Of a DNA stretch of 64,000 nt, positions 9,840 to 18,155 are shown one piece after another. The position numbers were made by a program, and so were the translations under genes. The notes under the pieces are model-generated. The model was not told where the DNA came from, did no database searches, and was given only the letters and a program-made list of their open reading frames with translations. Origin of the DNA: Parachlamydiaceae bacterium (GTDB lineage: Bacteria > Chlamydiota > Chlamydiia > Chlamydiales > Parachlamydiaceae); contig JASBUW010000164.1 in assembly GCA_030147755.1 (NCBI GenBank), positions 1 to 64,000 on the forward strand, in the 5' to 3' direction. Each line of letters opens with the position of its first letter. Position 1 is the stretch's first letter.

Positions 9840-9870
9840 ACGGTAAGGATTCGTGTAAAATACACACATA
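9834..9870. repeat. Insertion-sequence-end-like repeat, copy 1
   Basis: GGTAGACGGTAAGG followed by ATTCGTGTAAAATACACAC. A closely similar copy lies at 27090-27126. The GTGTAAAAT.CACAC core and position at a broken gene resemble ends of IS256-type elements, but no transposase of that type is in the window. The family assignment is tentative. Confidence 0.5.
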
Positions 9871-9871
9871 G

Positions 9872-10123
9872 CTAGAGAAAAACAGGAAATTCTAAAAGCT
9901 TATCTAATGGATCAGGAGTCCGCCGTTTCAAATTGATCTCATAATTTCCAAAGCGATTGATATGCCCTGTGCGATAAGGACTAAGCCTTTCTATAGCTTC
10001 TTTATTGATAACGTGCCCTTCTTGCTGCAATTGCTTCAGGGTTGTGCTTATCGTTACTAATGTATGAAATGATAATCGAGGTGTTTTTAAACAATTCGAG
10101 CATATCTGAGATCTTGGTGACAC
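9872..10123 (-). pseudogene. C-terminal remnant of Tn3-family transposase
   Basis: The last 50 or so residues match the C-terminus of Tn3-family TnpA: an LKQLQQEGH helix, then IERLSPYRTGHINRFGNYE. In intact TnpA this segment follows a long DDE domain, of which nothing is present; the upstream residues do not fit the family and LVT joins directly to ISTTLKQL, suggesting an internal deletion. It is a fossil of a Tn3-like transposon and is probably not translated. The 275 bases that follow (10124-10398) hold no recognisable gene. Confidence 0.7.
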
Positions 10124-10398
10124 TAAGCTATATATGCCGTTACGATCAATCCTACTAGCTTAACGTACGTTATCTTCCAAATTCTGAGACGATCCCTATA
10201 TTATGAAATATAAACAAACTTGTGTGCATGTAGAAGGTACTACCGTTTTAATGTAGACATTTTAAATGCTGATACACAATAAACTGCAAAATAAAAGCTT
10301 CTTTAGAAATAATGGTATAAATCTTTCTGTAATGGGATGTGATCAAAATTTCTTGTGTTGCATTTATGCCTAAAACCCGCCTAGTACCCTACATATGC

Positions 10399-12453
10399 CT
10401 ATGGCGATGCAGGTGGAATGTACGTTTCCAACCAATTCTTGATCTCGCGGTAGCGATGCAAAGCGGACGCTGCGGTGAGAGGATTATGTCCATCATCGAT
10501 ATAGCGAAGCATACGTGTGGGTACTTTGTATTGTCGAAGTATGGAGAACAAAACTTCCGATGATAGCGGAGAGATTGCACCTTTATCTGGATTTCCTACC
10601 ATGATTAAGGTCGGAGTATGATTTTTGTAACCGTCAAATAAAAATCCGTTGGTATACACTGAGGGGTTATCCATCAACTTCACCCCATTTGTCAAATGAT
10701 TTTCGTCGAATCCAGTGCCTGTCGACTTGCCACTCAAATTGGTAATCATGCTTGGTAATGCACCGGCAGGGATCTGATCGTGAATGATACCAGCGCTATA
10801 CAAATGGCTTCGGGTGAGCAAAAGATTAACTCGTCCACCGCCTGCACTATGACCGAATACTGCTACGCGTTTGGGATCAATGTATCCCTGAGCTATCAAC
10901 CAGCATGTACCAGATTCGATGTCCGAGACATCCTCTTGTATGCCGGTCCAGTCCCAGGTGTGTGTTGAGTAGCGTTTTTCAGCAATTCTTGGACCATATT
11001 CTCCTGAAGAGCGCATATCAGGGACAAATACAACATAGCCGAGTGCAGACCAAACATGCCATTCAAGTGGAGTTGAAGTCAAAGTTCCCATCAACAACAG
11101 AGGCGATCCTGGGCCTCCACCGTGAACATCAACATATAAAGGATATTTCTTGTTGGGATCGAAATCTGGCGGCAAGAATAAATAGCCAAAAATGTCTAGA
11201 CCATCATGGGTTCTCCATTTTACCTGCTTAAATTCCCCAAAGCGTAAATCGTTTCCCGGATCAGCAGTTACAGCAATGATCCGTTCCAAGTCATCGTGCG
11301 TGGAACGCACACGGATATCTTTGTGGGCATAACCATTGGAGGTTTGATAACTTAGCCAGCTTCCATCAAATGACAATCCAATTTCACTATGAGCAAGTTC
11401 GCCATGCGTAACTTGCCTGACGTTGCCTTCAATACTAACCTGATAAATTTGATTCAAGCCGCCGCATCGACCGGTAAAGTACAGTGATTTTCCGTCTGCC
11501 GCCCAAACATAAGCTTGGACATACTGACTGGTCGTAAGTTTTTTCAATTCACCACTTTTCGAATCGATGAGAACCAAGCTAACATAGTCGTCCCACTTTC
11601 CAAGGTCGACATCAAGAGCCAACGCAATGTAGCGCCCATCGGGCGAAACAACAGGCTCAGCACTTTGCATGAAGCCATTCTCAAGCCGATAGATCTCTGA
11701 AACTACAAGAGTATCGGTATCGAGTCGTTTCAATGCCGTATAAGCCTGTTTGCCACCCCAGTAACCTTGCATAGAGACGAAATAATAGGTTTTGTTAGGG
11801 CCCCAATTACCGTAATAAACGTAGTCTTCTTCGATCAAGACTGATTGCGATTTCTCGAGTTTGCTTATATCGAAAATAGTGATGCGAGGAATATCTTTTT
11901 CAGCCTGCGCCGGACCATCAGCCACATGCCCTACGTCAAGTACACGCACTCCATCCTGCACTTCAGGTTCAACGTTGAACGGAGTGGATGGTGATCGCAA
12001 AGTATCAACAATTGAAAAGCATCGACTATCTCTCGACCACTGAGGAGGTGAAAAAACCGTGGGTTCAAAAGGCGCTTCTTCTCCAATGAGCATTGTCTTG
12101 TCATCTTGCAATGAACGCAACTTCCACTGCGCGCCATCGAGATAAACAAACCATTTTTGATCAGGTGAAACTGAAGGGTATTTCCCCTGCGTTAGCGTGT
12201 GACGCTCGCCGGAAGTGATGTCCCAAACTTCTAAAGATGCCGTCTTAGATTCAGACTCTTCCAAACTGGCAATCAACTGCGCAGAGTCTTTTAGCCAAAC
12301 TAGATTGTTCACTGTAGGGAGTTTTAAGCTCAAAGCAATTTCCATAGAAAGCGTTGGCTTGAGATTCTCTATTGCTTCTAGCAACACCACAGAAAACACT
12401 GCGAAAAAGCTGAAAATTAACGCGCCAAACCATTTTAAAGCGTATCGTGCCAT
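10399..12453 (-). CDS. Membrane-anchored prolyl oligopeptidase-family (S9) peptidase
   Basis: About 684 residues from an ATG with a good site (GAGGGAG) at 12453; an upstream ATG at 12492 lacks one. A single membrane segment lies near the N-terminus (FGALIFSFFAVFSVVLL). Residues about 50-400 form a TolB/WD-like beta-propeller (repeated SPDGRYIALAL-type strands). The C-terminal 250 residues are an alpha/beta hydrolase of the S9 type: oxyanion HGGGPGSP, nucleophile Ser in FGHSAGGG, and His in IDDGHNP. Such enzymes cut short proline-containing peptides in the periplasm or at the membrane. The base composition is visibly richer in G+C than all neighbours, and it sits beside a transposon fossil, so recent transfer from another bacterium is likely. 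Confidence 0.85.
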   Translation of the reverse strand: MARYALKWFGALIFSFFAVFSVVLLEAIENLKPTLSMEIALSLKLPTVNNLVWLKDSAQLIASLEESESKTASLEVWDITSGERHTLTQGKYPSVSPDQKWFVYLDGAQWKLRSLQDDKTMLIGEEAPFEPTVFSPPQWSRDSRCFSIVDTLRSPSTPFNVEPEVQDGVRVLDVGHVADGPAQAEKDIPRITIFDISKLEKSQSVLIEEDYVYYGNWGPNKTYYFVSMQGYWGGKQAYTALKRLDTDTLVVSEIYRLENGFMQSAEPVVSPDGRYIALALDVDLGKWDDYVSLVLIDSKSGELKKLTTSQYVQAYVWAADGKSLYFTGRCGGLNQIYQVSIEGNVRQVTHGELAHSEIGLSFDGSWLSYQTSNGYAHKDIRVRSTHDDLERIIAVTADPGNDLRFGEFKQVKWRTHDGLDIFGYLFLPPDFDPNKKYPLYVDVHGGGPGSPLLLMGTLTSTPLEWHVWSALGYVVFVPDMRSSGEYGPRIAEKRYSTHTWDWTGIQEDVSDIESGTCWLIAQGYIDPKRVAVFGHSAGGGRVNLLLTRSHLYSAGIIHDQIPAGALPSMITNLSGKSTGTGFDENHLTNGVKLMDNPSVYTNGFLFDGYKNHTPTLIMVGNPDKGAISPLSSEVLFSILRQYKVPTRMLRYIDDGHNPLTAASALHRYREIKNWLETYIPPASP

Positions 12454-12629
12454 GTCTCCCTCGTAGGGTTTTCTGTAAAATTTAAAAAACAAATAACAAA
12501 TAACTAAAAGCAGCCAGTTTTGAGAATAACGACTTAATTTTAATATATTTAAGATTTTTTAAGCGAATGAATATCGGAATTTGGCATGCTATTATGCTCA
12601 AGCTATTTAGGGTACTAGCACCCTAAAAT

Positions 12630-13574
12630 TCAAGCTCCTAAATTAATTGTAGAAGCATTTTCAAATCCTTCCACATGTTCAATGTATTTAAGGACCATAT
12701 TTAAGGTTTTATGGCGACTAAGCTGTTGAATTTTTGGCAAAGCAATGCCTTTTTCTGCCACTGAAGTCACGAGACCTCTTCTTAAACTATGTCCTGAATA
12801 GTCTTTACCAAATTGATAATTCATAATTTTAGCAACGAAACGTCCTGACAAACGCTTATAAGAGGCTTTATTTCCTTTAATTAATGAGCAAAAAACAGGA
12901 CCAGAAGTAATTTGACTAGCACATAACCACCTCTTTAATGCCTTTACAGGGCAAATAGTGACGTCTTTAGTATAAGTTAAATAAACACGTACCGCTTGAT
13001 CTGAAGTCTTGGTTTGCAGAAGTGTTAAAATGACACCTTTGTCATTAAATTCTAAATGTTCAACATCTAAAGCAATCGCTTCGCTACGTCTGAGAGCACC
13101 AAAAAATCCTACTGTGATTAGAGCTTTATCTCTCAAATCTTTTAAACTATTGCCAAGCTGCCTACAAACTAATGTCAGATCAATAATCGATAACGCTTTT
13201 GCTTGATCAAGTGTTTGAGACTCTTTGTGAGTGCGTCTAATTCCTTTTCTGATCCGTCGATATAAATTAGGATCGCCTTGAATAGACATCCCCTTTTGCT
13301 CATGTACTTTCTCAATTGCAGCAATGACACAATCTAGTGTTGAAAAGCTTACTTCTCCACCCAGATGAGACAAATAAAGACTAACTGTTTCTACAGAAGC
13401 TGGGAGAGAACCTAACTGTTGTTCTTCACACCAAGTATAAAACTTCTTCCACATCACGGCATAAGTGCGGCGCGTGTTGAGCGCAAGTGAAGCTCTTTCA
13501 TATTGAATTGCTTTATTAACTAATTCGGTTTGGTCCGAACTCAAAGGAAAAGTCGTAGAAACGGTTGGCGTCAT
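12630..13574 (-). CDS. Tyrosine recombinase, chlamydial plasmid pGP7-D/pGP8-D type
   Basis: A complete 314-residue XerC/D-like integrase. The N-terminal SAM-like DNA-binding domain (TRRTYAVMWKKFYTWC, about 33-48) precedes the catalytic domain with Arg in GALRRSEA (about 160), His262 and Arg265 (HSLRR), His288 (SRHKT) and nucleophile Tyr297 (LKYIEHV). All catalytic residues are present. This family is carried by chlamydial plasmids and islands. The start lacks an obvious ribosome site and lies 21 bases from a 13-8-13 inverted repeat that looks like its own recombination site. The related gene at 19.5-20.4 kb is broken. Confidence 0.85.
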   Translation of the reverse strand: MTPTVSTTFPLSSDQTELVNKAIQYERASLALNTRRTYAVMWKKFYTWCEEQQLGSLPASVETVSLYLSHLGGEVSFSTLDCVIAAIEKVHEQKGMSIQGDPNLYRRIRKGIRRTHKESQTLDQAKALSIIDLTLVCRQLGNSLKDLRDKALITVGFFGALRRSEAIALDVEHLEFNDKGVILTLLQTKTSDQAVRVYLTYTKDVTICPVKALKRWLCASQITSGPVFCSLIKGNKASYKRLSGRFVAKIMNYQFGKDYSGHSLRRGLVTSVAEKGIALPKIQQLSRHKTLNMVLKYIEHVEGFENASTINLGA

Positions 13575-13594
13575 AAAAAAGTACTCAAATAGTG

Positions 13595-13628
13595 ATTGGT
13601 TCCGTTAAGGAATCTTAGCGGAACCAAT
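13595..13628. repeat. loxP-like 13-8-13 inverted repeat, putative integrase site 1
   Basis: Arms ATTGGTTCCGTTA (13595-13607) and TAGCGGAACCAAT (13616-13628) are inverted repeats with one mismatch, around an 8-bp spacer AGGAATCT. This is the geometry of loxP-type sites for tyrosine recombinases. A second site with the same arm core is at 20485-20518, also next to an integrase start. An operator controlling the integrase gene is the main alternative. Confidence 0.55.
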
Positions 13629-13669
13629 TTTTTGACTCAATCTTTTTTGATGATTTGTCATTTTTGCAA

Positions 13670-13749
13670 AAACGTACATATTTTTTTTTATGAAAATATT
13701 CATATACTACATAAATTGATTTATTTATGATATGAATACAAGTACGTTT
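13670..13749. promoter_or_regulatory. Nested inverted repeats upstream of the Phd-type antitoxin gene
   Basis: Outer pair AAACGTAC (13670-13677) and GTACGTTT (13742-13749), inner pair TATTCATA (13697-13704) and TATGAATA (13731-13738), in very A+T-rich DNA directly before the antitoxin gene. Phd/YefM proteins repress their own promoters, so these are candidate operators. Confidence 0.45.
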
Positions 13750-13784
13750 CAAACAATATTTTATTTATGTAGGGAAATCAAGAT

Positions 13785-14030
13785 ATGCAAAAATGCAAGA
13801 AAATTACTGTTGGCGAATTTCGTCAAAATTTACCGGAATATGCAAATTTAACTAAATACAAAGGTGAATGCTTTATTATTACACGCAATGGCAAAGATGT
13901 GGGTGCTTTTATTTCGATGGATGATTTGGAGAGATTGCTTCGATTAGACACAGAACAAGCTGGAAAAGTTATAGAGGAAAATAGCGGAGAAATGGATTGT
14001 TTGGCTATTACAATGAGCAACGGGTTATGA
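13785..14030 (+). CDS. Phd/YefM-family antitoxin, no toxin partner seen
   Basis: An 81-residue protein with the Phd/YefM pattern: an N-terminal ITVGEFRQNLPEY strand-helix, then ITRNGKDVGAFISMDDLERL, followed by a short acidic tail of the toxin-binding kind. Family members bind DNA as dimers and neutralise a ribonuclease-type toxin usually encoded directly downstream. The following 150 bases contain no such gene and the next gene is on the opposite strand. It may be an orphan antitoxin, an anti-addiction gene, or act only as a repressor. Confidence 0.8.
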   Translation: MQKCKKITVGEFRQNLPEYANLTKYKGECFIITRNGKDVGAFISMDDLERLLRLDTEQAGKVIEENSGEMDCLAITMSNGL

Positions 14031-14131
14031 GGGCGGTGGTCTACCCTAAAACCCGATACCATCCAACCGCTATGAGTAAGAGGGTAAAGGATTTTTGATC
14101 AAAAAGCTACTGGAATTTATTGGATTTTGAT

Positions 14132-14156
14132 GGTGCAACAGGTTTATCGTTGCACC
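14132..14156. repeat. Short hairpin between convergent genes
   Basis: GGTGCAAC (14132-14139) and GTTGCACC (14149-14156) flank a 9-base loop, and GTGCACC occurs again nearby. It sits between the antitoxin and the convergent gene at 14181. There is no T-run, so a terminator is possible but unproven. Confidence 0.35.
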
Positions 14157-14180
14157 GCTAGTGCACCGTAACATCAAGGA

Positions 14181-14996
14181 CTAAATTAGAGAAGTCCCAT
14201 CTTTTACCCAAGCTGAGGGATGCTCTGATTTTTTTGACGCAAAAGGTTTATGAGAAGTTAAGATTTTTGGCTTTGTTAATGCACGTGTCTTAATCATTTG
14301 TGCCAACGGTAGATGAGCGTCTATAAAAGTAAAAGCTCGCCAGGGCTGTTCTTGACCTTTTGGATGTACGAGCGTTACACAATTGTTTCCCAGAAAGGGC
14401 AATAAAGTATTTAAAAAACATGCGCAAACACACCAATCAATCACTGTTAGAATTTTAGTCAATTGGTGGCTTATTAAAATATCGCTCAGGGATGCTGTTT
14501 GGACTCTATAAATATCCCATGATTTCTCCCAAAAGTTTGCCCATAGCATTCGATTTGGTAAAATGCAAGGATGCCATGGGGGCACTAATAACCAGAGGAT
14601 TGAGTATTGGGAGCAGATACTTGGAGGTGATAGAACTAAATTATCTTCTGATTGACCATGCGATGGAGCATAGTCTAAGTAGATTGATTCAATGCCAAGG
14701 ATCGTAAAATCCTGCTCAGGATTTATGAGAGTACTTCCATCTGACAGAAATCCTTTTTGTATAGTCTCAGAGCCTATTTTTGGCTTTAGATGCCCTTGTC
14801 CAGAATGGTGAAAGGAAGCATGAAACTTTTGTAAATCTTCATAAGACCCGTTAACAACATTGAATAATTTCTTTTTGTTTTGACCCAGATCTATGTTGTA
14901 GTAAATATTTACTTTGCCATCATCTTCCGTGCAATTAAGCGTGCCAAGTGATATCGGTTGTTGTTGCGATCCTACCGCCAATTTTACTTTTTTCAT
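14181..14996 (-). CDS. Hypothetical protein
   Basis: A 271-residue protein with no recognised domain. The N-terminal half is polar with beta-type sequence (GTLNCTEDDGKVNIYYNIDLG). The centre has a Trp/Pro-rich patch (SILWLLVPPWHPC) and a mildly hydrophobic segment (CVCACFLNTLLPFLG) that could be buried or membrane-associated. There is no signal peptide. It lies 38 bases downstream of the SNF2-methyltransferase gene on the same strand, so it may belong to that transcription unit. No function can be assigned. Confidence 0.6.
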   Translation of the reverse strand: MKKVKLAVGSQQQPISLGTLNCTEDDGKVNIYYNIDLGQNKKKLFNVVNGSYEDLQKFHASFHHSGQGHLKPKIGSETIQKGFLSDGSTLINPEQDFTILGIESIYLDYAPSHGQSEDNLVLSPPSICSQYSILWLLVPPWHPCILPNRMLWANFWEKSWDIYRVQTASLSDILISHQLTKILTVIDWCVCACFLNTLLPFLGNNCVTLVHPKGQEQPWRAFTFIDAHLPLAQMIKTRALTKPKILTSHKPFASKKSEHPSAWVKDGTSLI

Positions 14997-15034
14997 GCCT
15001 TCCCTTAATCAATATATGTGTGGGAATTATATCA

Positions 15035-17284
15035 TTAGCTTTTTATGAGTCGCAAGAAAATAAAGTTTCCTTTTTCTTGTTTGCGAATTAGGTAGAATCC
15101 TATTTTTGTGAGCTCTTCCTCCAATAGGGAAAGGTTTTGATAGCGAGAGGTCGTTTCAGCAATCCAAAGATGACCATCTAATTTAAGACACCTATGAGCC
15201 TCTTTAACGTAGTCTAAATAGTTCGTCCCCATGAGGGACAACGAAAAAATTGCTGCATCTAAGGATTCATCATCTAATGGCACATGAGCTATATCGCAAG
15301 CAGTCACTTCTTCATTTACTGCAACATGATCAAATGAATGCACCTTATTCTCAATTTCCTGTGCAAGAAGAGCCTCACCACAGCCAAAGTCTCCAATGAC
15401 TAGATGAGGTCTTGCTTTGCACCATTTAGCAGCTTCCTTATAGGGGATAATGGTCCACTCTTTCCGTGCTTCTCGGTACATGGAGTGGTAATATTCCCAA
15501 TCTTCTGGATGCTGCTTAAATTTTTTATGGGTCGTAGCACTATTCGAAGAATTGAGTTGATGATTCATTTTAGAGAAATCACCGAATTTTCTTAGACCCT
15601 TTTGAACAGCCTCTTTCGAAAGCTGAAGGTTAATTGTATGTCGTTCAATTTCATGCAGTTTTCCTTCTTCCAATCGCTTTAGCCAATTCATAGCATCTTG
15701 GAATGCTTGAGAAGTCGTCCTAAGATGACCTTCTGGGATGACTCCATCAACTGCTGCATCCGCTATTGATTTCTTAAAAAGGATGCGTTTCCATCTTGAA
15801 TCACACCAGGACCACCGTTCCCCGTTAACAGTTGCATAGGTTAGGGGCACGATAATATCTACATGATCGCTTTTCTGCCCTTGTCGATAGACCCTACCTT
15901 TAAGCTGTTCAAATTCAGCATGTGTCCATGGCAGCGTGTTGATAATAATTCTGTCACAAATATGTTGTAACCCATCAACGCTAGTACCTAGACAGCTTGA
16001 GGCTATGAGGACGTCGGCATCAAATCTAATAAATTCCTCTAAGCCACTCTTGTCATCACCTGTGAAAATGGCCGTTTTCCAACCATGCAGCTCTATAGCT
16101 TCCTTCAAGGGGATTAGAATGTCTTTGAGATAGTGAGTGTATACTATGGTTTTTGGCTTGAGATTTTCTAGGATTGATGGGATTTTCGCTGTAGTTAAAA
16201 CAGCCTCAAGGTCAGCCATTGAACCCTGAAGACTCACATTCTTGATTTCCTCAAGATATAAACCGCAATCTACCTCTACAGTTGTCACGTCTATTTTTTG
16301 ATGATATCGAGGAAGCCATCTAATCCCAGTCGATACTAGTTTTTGGTATAGGGCTATACAATTGCCCACAGATGGTTTGGTATTCAAATCGTCGTGGAGA
16401 ACACCTGTAATAAGCTCGATCAAGGTTTTTCCCTCAAAGAGATTGTTAATCACAGGAGTAGCTGACATGCCTAACACATGAAGGTTATCATTTTTCTTAG
16501 CTGCTTCTGACAAAAGGGCCGAGATGACCTTTTTACGTTTTGATATGTCATCAACCACCCGTTGTTTAGAGTAGTGAATTTCATCAATGACAACGAAGTC
16601 TATTTTTTGGTTCTCTACAAGCGCCTTTAGCTTACTCTCTGATTGAGGTTGCTGGAAGAACTCATAGTTGAGTATCAAGTAGGAATGTTTGCTCGGTAGC
16701 AAAGTTATTTTAGTTTCTTTGCTGAAAACAACACTGTCAGGATAGATCGCTTCTATATTATTTTTCCACCCACCAACGACGCTATTTGGACAACAAATAA
16801 GGGTAAAACGAGCATCAATCACTCTACTTGAAAGGATTGCTGATAGGGTTTTCCCTGCACCAGTCCCAGACCAATTGCCCAATCTCTTCCGTGTTTTCAT
16901 CATGAAGGCGGTAAATCGTTGCATCAGGTTTGGCGTGGAGAGCTGCCCATTCACCTTAAAGTTGTATCCTGAAGGTATAGTTAAATTCTTTGCTCCCTCA
17001 TATTGTTCTAAAAATCTGAATTTAACCTCTTGCGAGTAAATGTCTAAGGGACATTCGGATAGCTGTTTAAGGGCTATTTTTTCATTGATGAATGCATGGT
17101 GCCAAATTTTCGCTACGGCGGAGTTTGCAAAAAACTCTATAGCCTCTCTGTCAATATTTGAGATGATTTTATTGCTAAGAGCCGCCAGAATATCTTTCGT
17201 TTCGACAAAAGGAAGTTCTTCCTCTAGATTCGCAATTTCTTCTTCTGAAATAATATCAGATTTCAATTGTTGCTTGCCATTCAT
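15035..17284 (-). CDS. SNF2-type helicase fused to Rrp8-like methyltransferase
   Basis: About 749 residues from ATG 17284, which has GGGGAT seven bases upstream; the frame extends up to 17344 without a better site. Helicase motifs: I GTGAGKT (about 140), II DEIH (about 235), III MSATP, and V-VI ending FEQLKGRVYRQGQ, the SWI2/SNF2 signature. Residues about 630-735 are a SAM-dependent methyltransferase: GDFGCGEALLA, then ACDIAHVPLDDESLDAA, then SLMGTNYLDYVKEA. This wording closely follows the eukaryotic rRNA methyltransferase Rrp8 domain. Fusion of a DNA translocase with such a domain suggests nucleic-acid modification, perhaps a defence or epigenetic role; this is inference. It overlaps the 3' end of the zinc-ribbon gene, so the two are likely one operon. 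Confidence 0.85.
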   Translation of the reverse strand: MNGKQQLKSDIISEEEIANLEEELPFVETKDILAALSNKIISNIDREAIEFFANSAVAKIWHHAFINEKIALKQLSECPLDIYSQEVKFRFLEQYEGAKNLTIPSGYNFKVNGQLSTPNLMQRFTAFMMKTRKRLGNWSGTGAGKTLSAILSSRVIDARFTLICCPNSVVGGWKNNIEAIYPDSVVFSKETKITLLPSKHSYLILNYEFFQQPQSESKLKALVENQKIDFVVIDEIHYSKQRVVDDISKRKKVISALLSEAAKKNDNLHVLGMSATPVINNLFEGKTLIELITGVLHDDLNTKPSVGNCIALYQKLVSTGIRWLPRYHQKIDVTTVEVDCGLYLEEIKNVSLQGSMADLEAVLTTAKIPSILENLKPKTIVYTHYLKDILIPLKEAIELHGWKTAIFTGDDKSGLEEFIRFDADVLIASSCLGTSVDGLQHICDRIIINTLPWTHAEFEQLKGRVYRQGQKSDHVDIIVPLTYATVNGERWSWCDSRWKRILFKKSIADAAVDGVIPEGHLRTTSQAFQDAMNWLKRLEEGKLHEIERHTINLQLSKEAVQKGLRKFGDFSKMNHQLNSSNSATTHKKFKQHPEDWEYYHSMYREARKEWTIIPYKEAAKWCKARPHLVIGDFGCGEALLAQEIENKVHSFDHVAVNEEVTACDIAHVPLDDESLDAAIFSLSLMGTNYLDYVKEAHRCLKLDGHLWIAETTSRYQNLSLLEEELTKIGFYLIRKQEKGNFIFLRLIKS

Positions 17285-18122
17285 GGTCATCCCCATTTGG
17301 GCATTTCCACCATAATTTTGTGTGTGAGCCAATTGGAATATCATTTACATCCAGATTTCCATTTTTGGTTGAATGAAATTGAGTTGCGATCTCTGGAAAT
17401 ATTACAGTAAGGTTAGTTTTGCAAGATGCTTTTCTTCCACAGCAGCACGGGCAACCAGATCCATTAATACGATCACGCATTACAGCTTGCCATTCATGAT
17501 CTGAATGCTTATTACATTTCCACCAGTATTTTTTATTAGTACCTGCAACAACATCTTTTGGGGTTAAATTTCCATTCATTGTTGGGTGCCATTCTAAAGC
17601 AAGATCTGGAAATAGTGCATGAAGCGAATTAGTTTTTGAAAGTTTCATCCCTGCGCAATAAGGACATTTACTTCCGTTTGTTTTTGTTCGGTTTCCGACT
17701 GTGGCTTGCCATTCATGGTCATCCCCATTTGGGCATTTCCACCAGACTTTTTTAGCAGATCCAGCCGAAATCTTATTCGGACTAAGAACTCCGTTTTTTT
17801 GTGGGTGCCATTCCTTTGTAATTCCTGGGTTTTTGTTAGATAAAGAGTTTGTTATTGAAATTTGTTTGCCAGCACAGAAAGGGCAATTTCTTCTTTGGGT
17901 AGTTCGACTCCATATCTTTGCTTCCCACTCATGGTCAGGTCCTTTATCGCATTTCCACCAGACTCTCTTGAGGCTTTTCGCAGTGACATCCTTGGGAGTG
18001 AGATTTCCATTTTTGATCGGATGCCATTCAATCGCCAAATGCGAATTGGTTTCTGCAAAATTTTCAAGTTCTGTCTTGTCGGCGTTTTTCATAAATGCAA
18101 TCAAAATATTTTTTTGTTGCAT
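17256..18122 (-). CDS. Treble-clef zinc-ribbon repeat protein, fourth repeat truncated
   Basis: A 288-residue protein with tandem zinc-ribbon modules of about 70 residues, of the kind called treble-clef or DUF4379: EWHP..NG.L.P.DV, then VWWKC, DHEW.A, R, and CPxC. Three are complete (CPFC, CPYC, CPCC). The fourth stops right after HEWQAT and so lacks its final Cys pair. The end overlaps the helicase gene out of frame, and 41 bases of repeat 4 are identical to repeat 2, so a rearrangement probably trimmed the array. These modules bind nucleic acid in other proteins and often accompany nucleases. No ribosome site is seen; Met11 (18092) is an alternative start given the promoter position. Confidence 0.75.
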   Translation of the reverse strand: MQQKNILIAFMKNADKTELENFAETNSHLAIEWHPIKNGNLTPKDVTAKSLKRVWWKCDKGPDHEWEAKIWSRTTQRRNCPFCAGKQISITNSLSNKNPGITKEWHPQKNGVLSPNKISAGSAKKVWWKCPNGDDHEWQATVGNRTKTNGSKCPYCAGMKLSKTNSLHALFPDLALEWHPTMNGNLTPKDVVAGTNKKYWWKCNKHSDHEWQAVMRDRINGSGCPCCCGRKASCKTNLTVIFPEIATQFHSTKNGNLDVNDIPIGSHTKLWWKCPNGDDHEWQATIEI

Positions 18123-18123
18123 A

Positions 18124-18155
18124 ATTATAGCAGAACTGGACTTAGATATCTAAGT
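18124..18155 (-). promoter_or_regulatory. Promoter and 16-bp palindromic operator candidate before zinc-ribbon gene
   Basis: On the minus strand a perfect TATAAT (18124-18129) lies 18 bases after TTAGAT (18148-18153). The perfect palindrome ACTTAGATATCTAAGT (18140-18155) covers the -35 element. A repressor site is likely; the XRE protein encoded 0.4 kb away is an obvious candidate binder. The -10 box touching ATG 18122 suggests translation from 18092 or a leaderless message. Confidence 0.5.

Noticed and set aside
10780-12466. Plus-strand frames opposite the S9 peptidase
   Set aside because: The minus strand has a full protease domain structure; the plus-strand frames are by-products of its higher G+C content.
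17285-17344. Longer N-terminus for the SNF2 helicase (start at 17344)
   Set aside because: These codons are the antiphase reading of a zinc-ribbon repeat, and a good GGGGAT site precedes ATG 17284.
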